Of a stretch of DNA of 38,956 nt, positions 1 through 7,095 are shown one piece after another. Position numbers and translations under genes: made by a program. Origin of the DNA: Moraxellaceae bacterium. Its GTDB lineage: Bacteria > Pseudomonadota > Gammaproteobacteria > Pseudomonadales > Moraxellaceae. The DNA is taken from contig DPJB01000025.1 of assembly GCA_003543245.1 (NCBI GenBank), forward strand, positions 19,591 through 58,546, read 5' to 3'. The notes under the pieces are model-generated. The model saw only the letters and a program-made list of their open reading frames with translations, made no database searches and was not told the origin of the DNA. Numbering within the stretch: position 1 is the stretch's first letter; the number at the start of each line of letters is the position of its first letter.

Positions 1-509
1 GCAATCACGGACAGCTGCGAGCCGATGCTGCCATAGCCGACAATGCCGAGGGTCTTGCCACGGGTTTCCCAGGAGCCTTCGGCCGACTTGCTCCAGCCGC
101 CGCGGTGCACGAGGAAGTTCTTCTCGGGGATGCCGCGCAGCAGCAGGATCAGCTGGCCCAGCACCAGTTCGGCCACGGAACGTGTATTGGAGTAGGGAGC
201 GTTGAAGACGGGAATGCCCTTCTCCATGGCGGCCTTGAGGTTGACCTGGTTGGTGCCGATGCAGAAGCAGCCGATGGCGATGAGCTTGTTGGCGGCTGCC
301 AGCACCTTTTCAGTTACCTGGGTACGCGAACGGATGCCGACAAAGTGGGCATCCTTGATCTTCTCGATCAGGGTGTCCTCGTCCAGAGCCGTCTTCAGGT
401 ACTCGATATTCGTGTAGCCGTTGGACTTGAGCACGTCCAGGGCGTTCTGGTGCACGCCTTCCAGCAACAGGAAACGGATCTTGGATTTGTCGAGAGAGAG
501 CTGGCTCAT
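1..509 (-). CDS. serA: D-3-phosphoglycerate dehydrogenase SerA (N-terminal part, cut by window edge)
   Basis: SerA catalyses the first committed step of L-serine synthesis, NAD-dependent oxidation of 3-phosphoglycerate to 3-phosphohydroxypyruvate, in the cytosol. About 169 N-terminal residues are visible on the minus strand, beginning MSQLSLDKSKIRFLLLEG. The substrate-binding region includes IGTNQVNL and NTRSVAELVLGQ, and the Rossmann fingerprint GYGSIGSQ lies close to the window edge. The reading frame is open to base 1, so the C-terminal catalytic part and any ACT domain lie outside. The start (ATG at 509) matches the family N-terminus. The gene is divergent from a D-2-hydroxyglutarate dehydrogenase, the enzyme known in Pseudomonas to remove the 2-hydroxyglutarate that SerA makes as a by-product. 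Identification is secure from sequence recognition. Confidence 0.95.
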   Translation of the reverse strand, partial: MSQLSLDKSKIRFLLLEGVHQNALDVLKSNGYTNIEYLKTALDEDTLIEKIKDAHFVGIRSRTQVTEKVLAAANKLIAIGCFCIGTNQVNLKAAMEKGIPVFNAPYSNTRSVAELVLGQLILLLRGIPEKNFLVHRGGWSKSAEGSWETRGKTLGIVGYGSIGSQLSVI

Positions 510-690
510 GGGCATCCTCGGGGCAGACAGGGCCGGGTCCTGGCGGACCGGGCCGGAAAAATAAGCCGCGTATGTTACCATGATGCGCCCCGTGAGACAC
601 CGGCCGGCCGGAACCCTTTTGACCGGCGAGTTCGGCCCTGTGCCGCGGGACCGATCAGTCTGACCCCTGCCCTGTATGGAGTTGCTTGCC
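510..690. promoter_or_regulatory. Divergent intergenic region serA // D2HGDH
   Basis: This 181-base spacer separates two divergent, functionally coupled genes and should hold both promoters. I see GC-rich inverted segments near 517-545 and 600-610. A TTGACC hexamer at 619-624 has no convincing -10 partner at 16-18 bases. No promoter can be assigned firmly by eye, and no RNA gene or extra reading frame is convincing here. Confidence 0.35.
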
Positions 691-2088
691 ATGTCGCTTG
701 CCCCTGAAATCCTGTCCCGCCTGACCGCGATTGTTGGCGAGAACCGTGTGAAAACCGATGCGGACAGCCTGAAAACCTGGGGTTGTGACTGGACGAAGAT
801 CTATGCGCCGGCCCCGTCCGCCATCGTGTTTCCGACCTCCATCGAGCAGGTGCGTGACGTGGTGTTGCTGGCCAACGAGATGAAGCTGGCGCTGGTGCCC
901 TCGGGTGGCCGTACCGGGCTCTCCGCCGGTGCGGTGGCGGCGAATGGTGAGGTGGTGGTCAGTTTTGACCACATGAACAGGATTCTTGAGTTTGTGCCGG
1001 AAGACCGCATGGTGCGTATCCAGGCGGGCGTGGTGACAGAACAGCTGCAGAACTTTGCCGAAGACCAGGGTCTGTATTATCCCGTCGACTTTGCCAGTGC
1101 CGGCTCCAGCCAGATCGGCGGCAACATCGGCACCAATGCCGGCGGCATCAAGGTGATCAAGTACGGCATGACCCGCAACTGGGTGCTGGGCCTCAAGGTC
1201 ATTACCGGCAAAGGCGATTACCTCGAACTCAACAAAGACATGGTGAAGAACGCGACGGGCTACGATTTCCGTCATCTCTTCATCGGCGCCGAAGGTACGC
1301 TGGGTTTTGTGGTGGAGGCCACCATGAAGCTGGAGCGCAAGCCGCGCGACCTGCGCGTGCTGGTGCTGGGCACCCCGGATTTTGATTCGGTCATGAAAGT
1401 TCTGGCGACCTTCCAGCAAAAACTGGACCTCACCGCTTTCGAGTTTTTCTCCGAGCTGTCGACGCAGCTGGTGATTGAACACACCGGTATTCCGCGCCCG
1501 TTCGAGTCAGCAACACCGTTTTATGCGCTGCTGGAGTTCGAGGCGCTGAGCGAGGCGATGGCTGATGACGCCATGGCGCTGTTCGAGTATTGCGTCGAGC
1601 AGGGCTGGGTGGTGGATGGCGTGATGAGCCAGAACGAAACCCAGGCGAAAAACCTGTGGCGCCTGCGTGAAGACATTTCCGAAACCATCGCAAAGTTCAC
1701 GCCCTACAAGAATGACATCTCCGTGATCATCCAGCGTGTGCCGGGATTCATTGCCGACATTGATGCGATTGTGTCGAAGGAGTATCCGGATTTTCGCGTG
1801 GTGTGGTTTGGCCACATCGGCGACGGCAACCTGCACCTGAATATCCTCAAGCCAGATGACATGGCCAGGGAAGATTTCTTTGCCAAGTGCAAGGTCGTCA
1901 ATACGCATGTGTTCGAAACGGTCGCCAAGTACAACGGCTCCGTGTCCGCCGAACATGGTGTCGGCATGACCAAGAAGCCGTATGTCAGCTACACGCGTTC
2001 CGAAGTGGAAATCGCATACATGAAAGCAGTCAAGCAGGTATTTGATCCGAACAATGTGATGAATCCGGGCAAGCTGCTTGATATCTGA
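691..2088 (+). CDS. FAD-linked D-2-hydroxyglutarate dehydrogenase
   Basis: A 465-residue FAD-binding oxidoreductase of the GlcD/D-lactate dehydrogenase/D2HGDH family. The PCMH-type FAD domain occupies roughly residues 35-215, with the flavin loop PSGGRTGLSAG near residue 70. The C-terminal FAD-oxidase domain carries GHIGDGNLHLNI near 374 and AEHGVG near 421, the histidine motifs typical of this family. The start at 691 is preferred over the in-frame ATG at 676 because GGAG at 678-681 sits 9 bases ahead of it. In Pseudomonas the homologue next to serA oxidises D-2-hydroxyglutarate made by SerA and passes electrons to electron-transfer flavoprotein; the divergent arrangement here supports that role over lactate or glycolate oxidation. 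The specific substrate is inference from context. Confidence 0.85.
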   Translation: MSLAPEILSRLTAIVGENRVKTDADSLKTWGCDWTKIYAPAPSAIVFPTSIEQVRDVVLLANEMKLALVPSGGRTGLSAGAVAANGEVVVSFDHMNRILEFVPEDRMVRIQAGVVTEQLQNFAEDQGLYYPVDFASAGSSQIGGNIGTNAGGIKVIKYGMTRNWVLGLKVITGKGDYLELNKDMVKNATGYDFRHLFIGAEGTLGFVVEATMKLERKPRDLRVLVLGTPDFDSVMKVLATFQQKLDLTAFEFFSELSTQLVIEHTGIPRPFESATPFYALLEFEALSEAMADDAMALFEYCVEQGWVVDGVMSQNETQAKNLWRLREDISETIAKFTPYKNDISVIIQRVPGFIADIDAIVSKEYPDFRVVWFGHIGDGNLHLNILKPDDMAREDFFAKCKVVNTHVFETVAKYNGSVSAEHGVGMTKKPYVSYTRSEVEIAYMKAVKQVFDPNNVMNPGKLLDI

Positions 2089-2157
2089 GGCGGTGGTGTC
2101 TTTTTAATGCGTGCGCTGATGGCGCCTGATGACGTTTGACGTAACTGGAGCAATGAA

Positions 2158-2250
2158 ATGCCAAGCGGACTGTTCTGGTTTCCCCTGGTTGCACTGGTTG
2201 TGACGGTGGTGCTGGTCATCGTGGTGAAAAAACGCGGTAACGATCAATAG
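2158..2250 (+). CDS. Predicted 30-residue single-span membrane peptide
   Basis: A small open frame of 30 codons plus TAG reads MPSGLFWFPLVALVVTVVLV followed by IVVKKRGNDQ. It has one hydrophobic segment of about 17-18 residues and a positively charged tail (KKR). A GGAG ribosome binding site at 2147-2150 lies 7 bases before the ATG. The positive residues after the span suggest an N-out/C-in orientation. The gene sits alone between D2HGDH (ending 2088) and the HCCA-isomerase-like gene (starting 2311), all on the same strand. I do not recognise a family and assign no function. It may be a real small membrane protein or a chance frame; the ribosome binding site and clean helix-plus-charge design favour a real one. 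Confidence 0.5.
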   Translation: MPSGLFWFPLVALVVTVVLVIVVKKRGNDQ

Positions 2251-2310
2251 CCTGCCATTCACAACCTGCTACAACTGGCTGCAATAAAAACGAACAACAA
2301 GGAGCGGATC

Positions 2311-2874
2311 ATGAGCAAGACCATCGAGTTTTTTTATGACATTGCCAGCCCTTACAGCTTTCTGGCTGCGACGCAGATTCCGCGACTGGAAAAACTGGCG
2401 CGGGTGGTGTGGCGTCCGTTCCTGATCGGTGGTGTGTTCAAGGCATCGGGCAACATGATGCCGGGCGCCAATCCGTTCAAGGGCCAGTACATGCTCAAGG
2501 ATTTGCAGCGTCTGTCGAAATACTATGACGAGCCGCTGCGGTTTCCGAGCCGTTTCCCCATTAACTCCCTGAATGCCATGCGTGCGCTGACAGCGGCCGA
2601 TCCGGCGGACCTGCCGGCGCTGACGCTCAAGCTGTTTCGTGCGTACTGGGTGGATGACAGGGATGTGGCCGATGTTGCGGTGCTGACCGAGTTGCTGGGC
2701 GCCGACCTGATGGCGAAGACGCAGGATGATGCGGTCAAGGCAAAACTGAAGGAGGCCACCGAGAGTGCCGCCCAGCGTGGTGCGTTTGGTGCGCCAACCT
2801 TCTTTGTTGGCGACGACATGTATTTTGGCGAAGACCGCATTTTCCTGATCGAACACGATCTCAAGGGTCAGTGA
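2311..2874 (+). CDS. 2-hydroxychromene-2-carboxylate isomerase-like (GST kappa / DsbA-fold) protein
   Basis: A 187-residue thioredoxin-fold protein of the kappa-GST/HCCA isomerase family. The N-terminus carries FFYDIASPYSFLAA: a β-strand followed by SPYS, where the family uses serine rather than the DsbA cysteine pair to contact glutathione. The C-terminal part contains RGAFGAPTFFVGDDMYFGED, the conserved cis-proline strand (GAPTF) followed by the GxDR-like helix start. HCCA isomerases use glutathione to isomerise a naphthalene-pathway intermediate, but many chromosomal homologues have unknown substrates, so that reaction is not claimed. AAGGAG at 2299-2304 precedes the ATG. Its stop codon overlaps the GTG/ATG start region of the next gene, an FAH-family hydrolase, suggesting co-translation in a small catabolic or detoxification operon. 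Confidence 0.85.
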   Translation: MSKTIEFFYDIASPYSFLAATQIPRLEKLARVVWRPFLIGGVFKASGNMMPGANPFKGQYMLKDLQRLSKYYDEPLRFPSRFPINSLNAMRALTAADPADLPALTLKLFRAYWVDDRDVADVAVLTELLGADLMAKTQDDAVKAKLKEATESAAQRGAFGAPTFFVGDDMYFGEDRIFLIEHDLKGQ

Positions 2875-3539
2875 TTGCCATGGTGTATCAGCACACGTTT
2901 CTGGATGGATCACCTTGTTCATTGCCTGTGGGCAAGGTGGTGTGTGTCGGCCGCAATTACGCGGCGCATGCGCGCGAACTTGGCAACGCCGTGCCGGAAA
3001 CGCCAATCCTTTTCCTGAAGCCATCGACGGCGCTGGTGCCATTGTCACCTTCATTTTCTGTGCCGCAGGGGCGAGGTGAGTGTCATCACGAAACCGAAAT
3101 CACGGTGCTGATCGGCAAGACGCTGACGAATGCTGGCGAGGCCGAGTGCCGTGCGGCGATTGTCGGCGTGACGCTGGGGCTGGACCTGACCTTGCGTGAT
3201 GTTCAGAGCGTGCTGAAGAAGAATGGTCATCCCTGGGAAGTGGCCAAGGCGTTTGATGGTGCTGCACCACTGGCCCCGTTCATGGCGCCGCAGGCATTCG
3301 GTGATCTGGCAGGCCAACACTTTTCTCTGACGGTGAATGGCGAGGTTCGTCAGCAGGGCAATACGGCTGACATGATCACGCCGGTGCTGGCGTTGCTGCA
3401 GTACATCTCCACGATTTTCACGCTGCAGCCGGGCGATGTGGTGATGACGGGTACGCCTGAGGGCGTGGCAGCGCTGCATTCCGGTGATGTGCTGGAGCTG
3501 GAGCTGGGTGAGTTGCGCGCGGTAACAACAGTCGGCTGA
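2871..3539 (+). CDS. Fumarylacetoacetate hydrolase family protein (YcgM-like)
   Basis: A 222-residue FAH-fold protein resembling E. coli YcgM (about 219 residues). Members hydrolyse or tautomerise short 2,4-diketo acids such as acylpyruvates or oxaloacetate using a bound divalent metal. Visible motifs are VVCVGRNYAAHARELGN at the N-terminus, the metal-ligand segment HHETEITVLIGK, DLTLRDVQ, and the C-terminal GDVVMTGTPEGVAAL. Two starts are possible: GTG 2871, overlapping the previous stop, or ATG 2880; AAGGG at 2863-2867 is too close to the first and slightly far from the second. The stop codon lies inside a REP-like palindrome, so the last few residues may derive from the repeat. The true substrate cannot be told from sequence. 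Confidence 0.85.
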   Translation: MIAMVYQHTFLDGSPCSLPVGKVVCVGRNYAAHARELGNAVPETPILFLKPSTALVPLSPSFSVPQGRGECHHETEITVLIGKTLTNAGEAECRAAIVGVTLGLDLTLRDVQSVLKKNGHPWEVAKAFDGAAPLAPFMAPQAFGDLAGQHFSLTVNGEVRQQGNTADMITPVLALLQYISTIFTLQPGDVVMTGTPEGVAALHSGDVLELELGELRAVTTVG

Positions 3540-3552
3540 AGCCGCTCCCACG
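3533..3552 (-). repeat. REP-like palindromic element
   Basis: On the minus strand the sequence reads GTGGGAGCGGCTTCAGCCG, a 5-bp stem (CGGCT/AGCCG with a 2-base loop) with the GTGGGAG side sequence. This resembles REP elements known from Pseudomonas and related genera, which sit between convergent genes. Here it lies exactly between convergent FAH-like and hslR genes and overlaps the FAH stop codon. No second copy was noticed in the window, so the repeat nature is inferred from resemblance only. Confidence 0.55.
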
Positions 3553-3563
3553 AAAAACTGTCG

Positions 3564-3959
3564 CTATTTCCAGCTGTCCTGGAATTTGTGAATCTGGCGA
3601 CGGTCTTTTTTGCTGGGGCGATGATCGGGGTGCGCAAGGTTTTGCGCCTGCCGGTTGGCCGTGAGTTGCTCGCGTTGCGTAATGCTCTCGGCGGTTTCCT
3701 CGTATAGCATCTGTGCCACCGTGGCCGGGCCACGCACGTCCGACAAGGCTTTCACCGTCACGGTTTTTTCATCAAAGCCCTGGCGGATGGTGAACACCAT
3801 GCCGGGCCTGACTTCCTTGCTGACCTTTACGCGCACACCCTCGCAATGCACCTTGCCGCCCTCGATGGCCTCCTTCGCCAGTGAGCGTGTGCGATAGAAA
3901 CGTGCGGCCCACAGCCATTTGTCGATGCGGACTTTTTCATCTGCGGCCATGGTGCTCAC
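3564..3959 (-). CDS. hslR: Heat shock protein 15 (Hsp15), S4-domain ribosome rescue factor
   Basis: HslR is a small RNA-binding protein that binds stalled 50S subunits carrying nascent chains and helps recycle them after heat stress. The 131-residue product begins with the S4 domain core VRIDKWLWAARFYRTRSLA and EGGKVHCEGVRVK, the characteristic S4 RNA-binding loop. It ends in a very basic tail (HRPSKKDRRQIHKF) typical of Hsp15. The frame starts with GTG at 3959, immediately after the TGA of yrfG; ATG at 3950 is an equally good start. The yrfG-hslR order is known from other gammaproteobacteria. The gene is convergent with the FAH-like gene. Confidence 0.92.
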   Translation of the reverse strand: MSTMAADEKVRIDKWLWAARFYRTRSLAKEAIEGGKVHCEGVRVKVSKEVRPGMVFTIRQGFDEKTVTVKALSDVRGPATVAQMLYEETAESITQREQLTANRQAQNLAHPDHRPSKKDRRQIHKFQDSWK

Positions 3960-4643
3960 TCACAGGAATCCCGGGAGCACCGGAATTGGCAGGATGTCGT
4001 CAAAATGCTGCAGTGCAGCATAGTGCAGTCCTTCACGTGGCGGGCGCTGGCTGTCCGGCTGGGCAATGGTGAGCAGGTGGGCAATACCGAAGCGTTCCGC
4101 CGAGCGCAGCACGGCTTCGCTGTCGTCAATGAACAGCGTGCGTGCCGGATCAAAATGATCGCGCGCCTGCAGGGCAGCCCAGAAATCCGGGTGTTCCTTG
4201 GGCATGCGGAACTCGTGCGCGCAGATGATGCGTTCGCAGTACTGCAGGAAGGGTGAGTGGTCCAGTTTCAGGCTCAGGCTGTGGTGATGGGCATTGGTCA
4301 CCAGCCAGGCATGGCGACCGCTGTTGGTGATCGCCTCCAGAAATTCGAGGGCTCCGGCACGCGGCCTGATGAGATGGGCCACCTCGTGCTTGTGGGCCAC
4401 GATGTCCATGTCCAGTTCGTTGCTCCAGAAGTCCAGGCAGTACCAGTTGAGCGTGCCCTGTTCCTTGCCGAAGCGGGCGACCAGTTCCTCGTGGGCCGCC
4501 TCGAGAGGAATGCCCTTGTACATGGCATAGGTGTCCGGCAGGTGCCTGAGCCAGAAGTGGTTGTCGAAATAGAGGTCGAGCAGGGTGCCATCCATGTCGA
4601 GCAACACGGTATCAATGGCATCCCATGACAGGGGCAGGGACAT
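3960..4643 (-). CDS. yrfG: HAD-family GMP/IMP nucleotidase YrfG
   Basis: A 227-residue haloacid dehalogenase-superfamily phosphatase. E. coli YrfG dephosphorylates GMP, IMP and related purine monophosphates. Motif I is seen as VLLDMDGTLLDLYFD near the N-terminus, with both catalytic aspartates. Motif II is LVTNAH, the lysine motif region contains RMPKEHPDFW, and motif IV is TLFIDDSEAVL. The start at ATG 4643 has GGAAG six bases upstream; an in-frame GTG at 4649 is also possible. The gene ends directly against hslR (TGA followed by GTG), so the two are probably co-translated. It diverges from nudE with only about 30 bases between starts. Confidence 0.88.
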   Translation of the reverse strand: MSLPLSWDAIDTVLLDMDGTLLDLYFDNHFWLRHLPDTYAMYKGIPLEAAHEELVARFGKEQGTLNWYCLDFWSNELDMDIVAHKHEVAHLIRPRAGALEFLEAITNSGRHAWLVTNAHHHSLSLKLDHSPFLQYCERIICAHEFRMPKEHPDFWAALQARDHFDPARTLFIDDSEAVLRSAERFGIAHLLTIAQPDSQRPPREGLHYAALQHFDDILPIPVLPGFL

Positions 4644-4678
4644 GTACACTTCCGGCAGAGAATGAACAGGTCATGAGT

Positions 4679-5251
4679 ATGGCAAAGCTTCCGGAAATCC
4701 TGAAGAAGACAGTGATTGCGCGAAGCCGTTTCTTTGCGGTGGAAGAGCTGGAACTGCAGTTTGGCAACGGTGTGCGCCGTACCTATGAGCGCCTGCGCCC
4801 GGGTTCGGTGCCGGCGGTCATGGTGGTGGCCATGCTGGATGCGGATACCGTGCTCATGATCCGCGAGTACGGTGCGGGCGTGCATGCCCATGAGCTGGGC
4901 CTGCCCAAGGGCTCGGTGGAGGCTGATGAAACCCTGGAGCAGGGTGCCCTGCGCGAGCTGCAGGAAGAAACGGGCTATGCTGCACGTGAGTTGCGGATGC
5001 TGAAAACGGTAACGCTGTCGCCTGGTTACATGGGTCACCGGCTGACCATCGTGCTGGCACGGGACCTGTTTCCGTCGCGCCTTGAAGGCGATGAGCCGGA
5101 ACCGATTGAGGTGGTACCGATGCCGTTGTCGCAGCTGGAAGAATGGGTCTGGCGCGAGGATCTGACTGAGGCGCGCTCGATTGCCGCCCTGTACATGGTG
5201 CGCGACATCCTGCGTGCAGAGGAGAGGGAACGACATGCAGCTCACGCGTGA
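4679..5251 (+). CDS. nudE: ADP compounds hydrolase NudE (Nudix)
   Basis: A 190-residue Nudix hydrolase; NudE cleaves ADP-ribose, NADH and diadenosine phosphates to give AMP. The opening KKTVIARSRFFAVEELELQF and VRRTYERLRP matches the NudE N-terminus. The Nudix box is visible: GLPKGSVEADE, then ALRELQEETGY, which contains the RELxEExGY core. EGDEPEP in the C-terminal half is also typical. I prefer ATG 4679 (AACAGG 8 bases upstream) over ATG 4673. The 3' end overlaps cysQ by 17 bases, indicating an operon. Products of NudE and CysQ are both AMP-type nucleotides, which fits their common pairing. Confidence 0.92.
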   Translation: MAKLPEILKKTVIARSRFFAVEELELQFGNGVRRTYERLRPGSVPAVMVVAMLDADTVLMIREYGAGVHAHELGLPKGSVEADETLEQGALRELQEETGYAARELRMLKTVTLSPGYMGHRLTIVLARDLFPSRLEGDEPEPIEVVPMPLSQLEEWVWREDLTEARSIAALYMVRDILRAEERERHAAHA

Positions 5252-6080
5252 ACTGATGCAGCAGGTGCTGGATGTTGCGATTGAGGCCGGCAAGGAAATC
5301 CTGGTGATCTACCGCGACGAGTCGCTCTGGCAGTTGCAGCAGAAGGCCGATGATTCTCCGCTGACGGCCGCCGACATGGCGGCGCATTACTCGATTGAAA
5401 AAGGCCTGCGTGATCTGGTGCCGGGTACGCCGGTGTTGTCGGAGGAGTCGGACGACATTCCTTATGAGGATCGCGCCGGCTGGTCGCATTTCTGGCTGGT
5501 GGACCCGCTTGATGGCACGCGCGAATTTGTCGCACGCAATGACGAGTTCAGTGTGAATATCGCGCTGGTGTTCGGCCATCAGGCGGTGCTGGGTGTGGTG
5601 TATGCGCCGGTCACTGGCGTGGGTTATGTCGCGGCCAGCGGACTGGGCGCATGGCGGGTTCAGAACGGGGAGTGGCTGCAGTTGCACGCGGCGCAGTTGC
5701 CGGTTGCAGGTGAGCGTGCGCTGACCCTGTGTGAAAGCCGTCGTCACCGGGACCCGCGCGAGGATGATTTTGTGGAGGCGGTACGAGCCGCGCTGGGCGA
5801 CGTCAGCATCAGGGTGGCGGGTTCGGCCTTCAAGATATGTGCTGTGGCAGAAGGGACGGCGGATGCCTATCCGCGCATGGGTCCCACCATGGAGTGGGAT
5901 ACCGGTGCCGGGCAGGTGATTGTAGAGGAGGCGGGCGGGGCCATGCTGGACGATCGTGGCCGCCCGCTGCGCTACAACGCGCGCGAAACGCTGCGTAACG
6001 GCAGTTTTATTGTACTGGGCAGTGCGCGGGAAAAGTGGTTGTCATGCTGGCTGCCGCTGTTCAGAAGCGTCGGGCAGTGA
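5235..6080 (+). CDS. cysQ: 3'(2'),5'-bisphosphate nucleotidase CysQ
   Basis: CysQ removes the 3'-phosphate from 3'-phosphoadenosine 5'-phosphate, a toxic by-product of sulfate assimilation. The 281-residue product belongs to the inositol monophosphatase superfamily. The metal-binding motifs are SEESDD, WLVDPLDGTREF (the DPLDGT signature) and WDTGAGQVIVEEAGG in the C-terminal half; substrate-side residues DDSPLTAADMAAH match CysQ. The start at ATG 5235 follows GGAGAGGG with 6-base spacing and lies inside the end of nudE. An upstream in-frame extension to 5181 would overlap nudE by 70 bases and is not preferred. Confidence 0.93.
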   Translation: MQLTRELMQQVLDVAIEAGKEILVIYRDESLWQLQQKADDSPLTAADMAAHYSIEKGLRDLVPGTPVLSEESDDIPYEDRAGWSHFWLVDPLDGTREFVARNDEFSVNIALVFGHQAVLGVVYAPVTGVGYVAASGLGAWRVQNGEWLQLHAAQLPVAGERALTLCESRRHRDPREDDFVEAVRAALGDVSIRVAGSAFKICAVAEGTADAYPRMGPTMEWDTGAGQVIVEEAGGAMLDDRGRPLRYNARETLRNGSFIVLGSAREKWLSCWLPLFRSVGQ

Positions 6081-6132
6081 CATTTCATTCGCGGCCAATG
6101 GCATCATTGAAGTGCATGCCACGAATGAAATG
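6081..6132. repeat. Nested inverted repeat between convergent cysQ and rlmJ
   Basis: Outer arms CATTTCATTCG (6081-6091) and CGAATGAAATG (6122-6132) are perfect 11-base complements. An inner pair, TGGCAT (6099-6104) and ATGCCA (6116-6121), nests inside. There is no T-run on either side, so it is not a classic intrinsic terminator, though the position just after the cysQ stop and before the rlmJ stop would suit a bidirectional transcription-end or mRNA-stabilising structure. Confidence 0.6.
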
Positions 6133-6146
6133 CATACCGCGAACAA

Positions 6147-7037
6147 TCACTCGTTGTCGTCTTTTTTCTTGTCGGCCGGGTTGCTGACGTTTTCGGTGTT
6201 CAGCCATTCCACTTTCCAGCAGGCCTGCTTGTGGTCGCTCAGTACGGGCGTCAGCCAGGTGAACAGCTTGCGCACCTCGTTGTCGAAATGCCAGGGCGGG
6301 TTGACCAGGATCATGCCGGTGCCATTGAGGCCAAGCTGGTTGTCCGGGGGCAGCACGCACAGTTCGGTGGCGAGGATTTTCGGGATGAAGGTGTTGCGCA
6401 GGCGACGATAGAATCGCGTGATGGCGTGGTGATCCTTGATCGGGAACCAGATGGCGTACATGCCGGTGGGCCATTTGGCATGCGCCCGGGCGAGCAGCTC
6501 CACCACCGGGGCATAGTCGTCGCGCTCTTCCTCGTAGGGCGGATCAATCAGCACGAGTCCGCGCTTTTCCTTTGGTGGAATCAGTGCGGTGAGGCCTTCG
6601 TAGGCGTCGCGCATGTGGATGGACACATTGCTGTTGCGCGACATGAACTTTTTCAGCGTACCGGCATCGTCGGGGTGCAGCTCCATCAGCTGGGCTCGGT
6701 CCTGCGGGCGCATGCTGTGCAGGGCCAGCCAGGGTGAGCCGGGGTACCAGAAGCCTTCGCGCTCGCGGCCCAGTGCGGCTACCGATTCCAGGTAGCGGGT
6801 GACCCATGCCGGGGCCTGGGCCTTGTCGGCTTCCTTGACGCGGCTCAGGCCGCTCTTGAATTCCAGGGTTTTCTGCGCGGCACCGGCCCCCAGGTCGTAC
6901 AGGCCGCAACCGGCATGGGTGTCGATATAGCAATACGGCGTATCCTTGCGGGCCAGGCTTTCAAACAGGCCCAGCAGCAGGACATGCTTGACGACGTCGG
7001 CAAAATTGCCGGCATGGAAATGATGGCGATAATTCAT
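6147..7037 (-). CDS. rlmJ: 23S rRNA (adenine2030-N6)-methyltransferase RlmJ
   Basis: RlmJ methylates N6 of A2030 in 23S rRNA using S-adenosylmethionine. The 296-residue protein starts MNYRHHFHAGNFADVVKH, the strongly conserved RlmJ N-terminus. Then come YIDTHAGCGLYDL (SAM-binding motif I) and LVLIDPPYEEERDDY, the DPPY catalytic motif of N6-adenine methyltransferases. E. coli RlmJ is about 280 residues; here the end carries an extra acidic/basic tail (ADKKKDD). The ribosome binding site is weak. It is divergent from a 2OG-Fe(II) oxygenase gene and convergent with cysQ. Confidence 0.93.
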   Translation of the reverse strand: MNYRHHFHAGNFADVVKHVLLLGLFESLARKDTPYCYIDTHAGCGLYDLGAGAAQKTLEFKSGLSRVKEADKAQAPAWVTRYLESVAALGREREGFWYPGSPWLALHSMRPQDRAQLMELHPDDAGTLKKFMSRNSNVSIHMRDAYEGLTALIPPKEKRGLVLIDPPYEEERDDYAPVVELLARAHAKWPTGMYAIWFPIKDHHAITRFYRRLRNTFIPKILATELCVLPPDNQLGLNGTGMILVNPPWHFDNEVRKLFTWLTPVLSDHKQACWKVEWLNTENVSNPADKKKDDNE

Positions 7038-7095
7038 GATGTATTGTCACGGGCAGCGGGCCGGAAACAGGCGTGCTGCCGATTGCGTGGAGAAG

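Noticed and set aside
655..1482. Long open frame on the minus strand (about 275 codons) opposite the D2HGDH gene
   Set aside because: Rich in His/Gln/Arg with no recognisable motif; it is the complement of a strongly recognisable FAD enzyme and reflects codon bias in GC-rich DNA.
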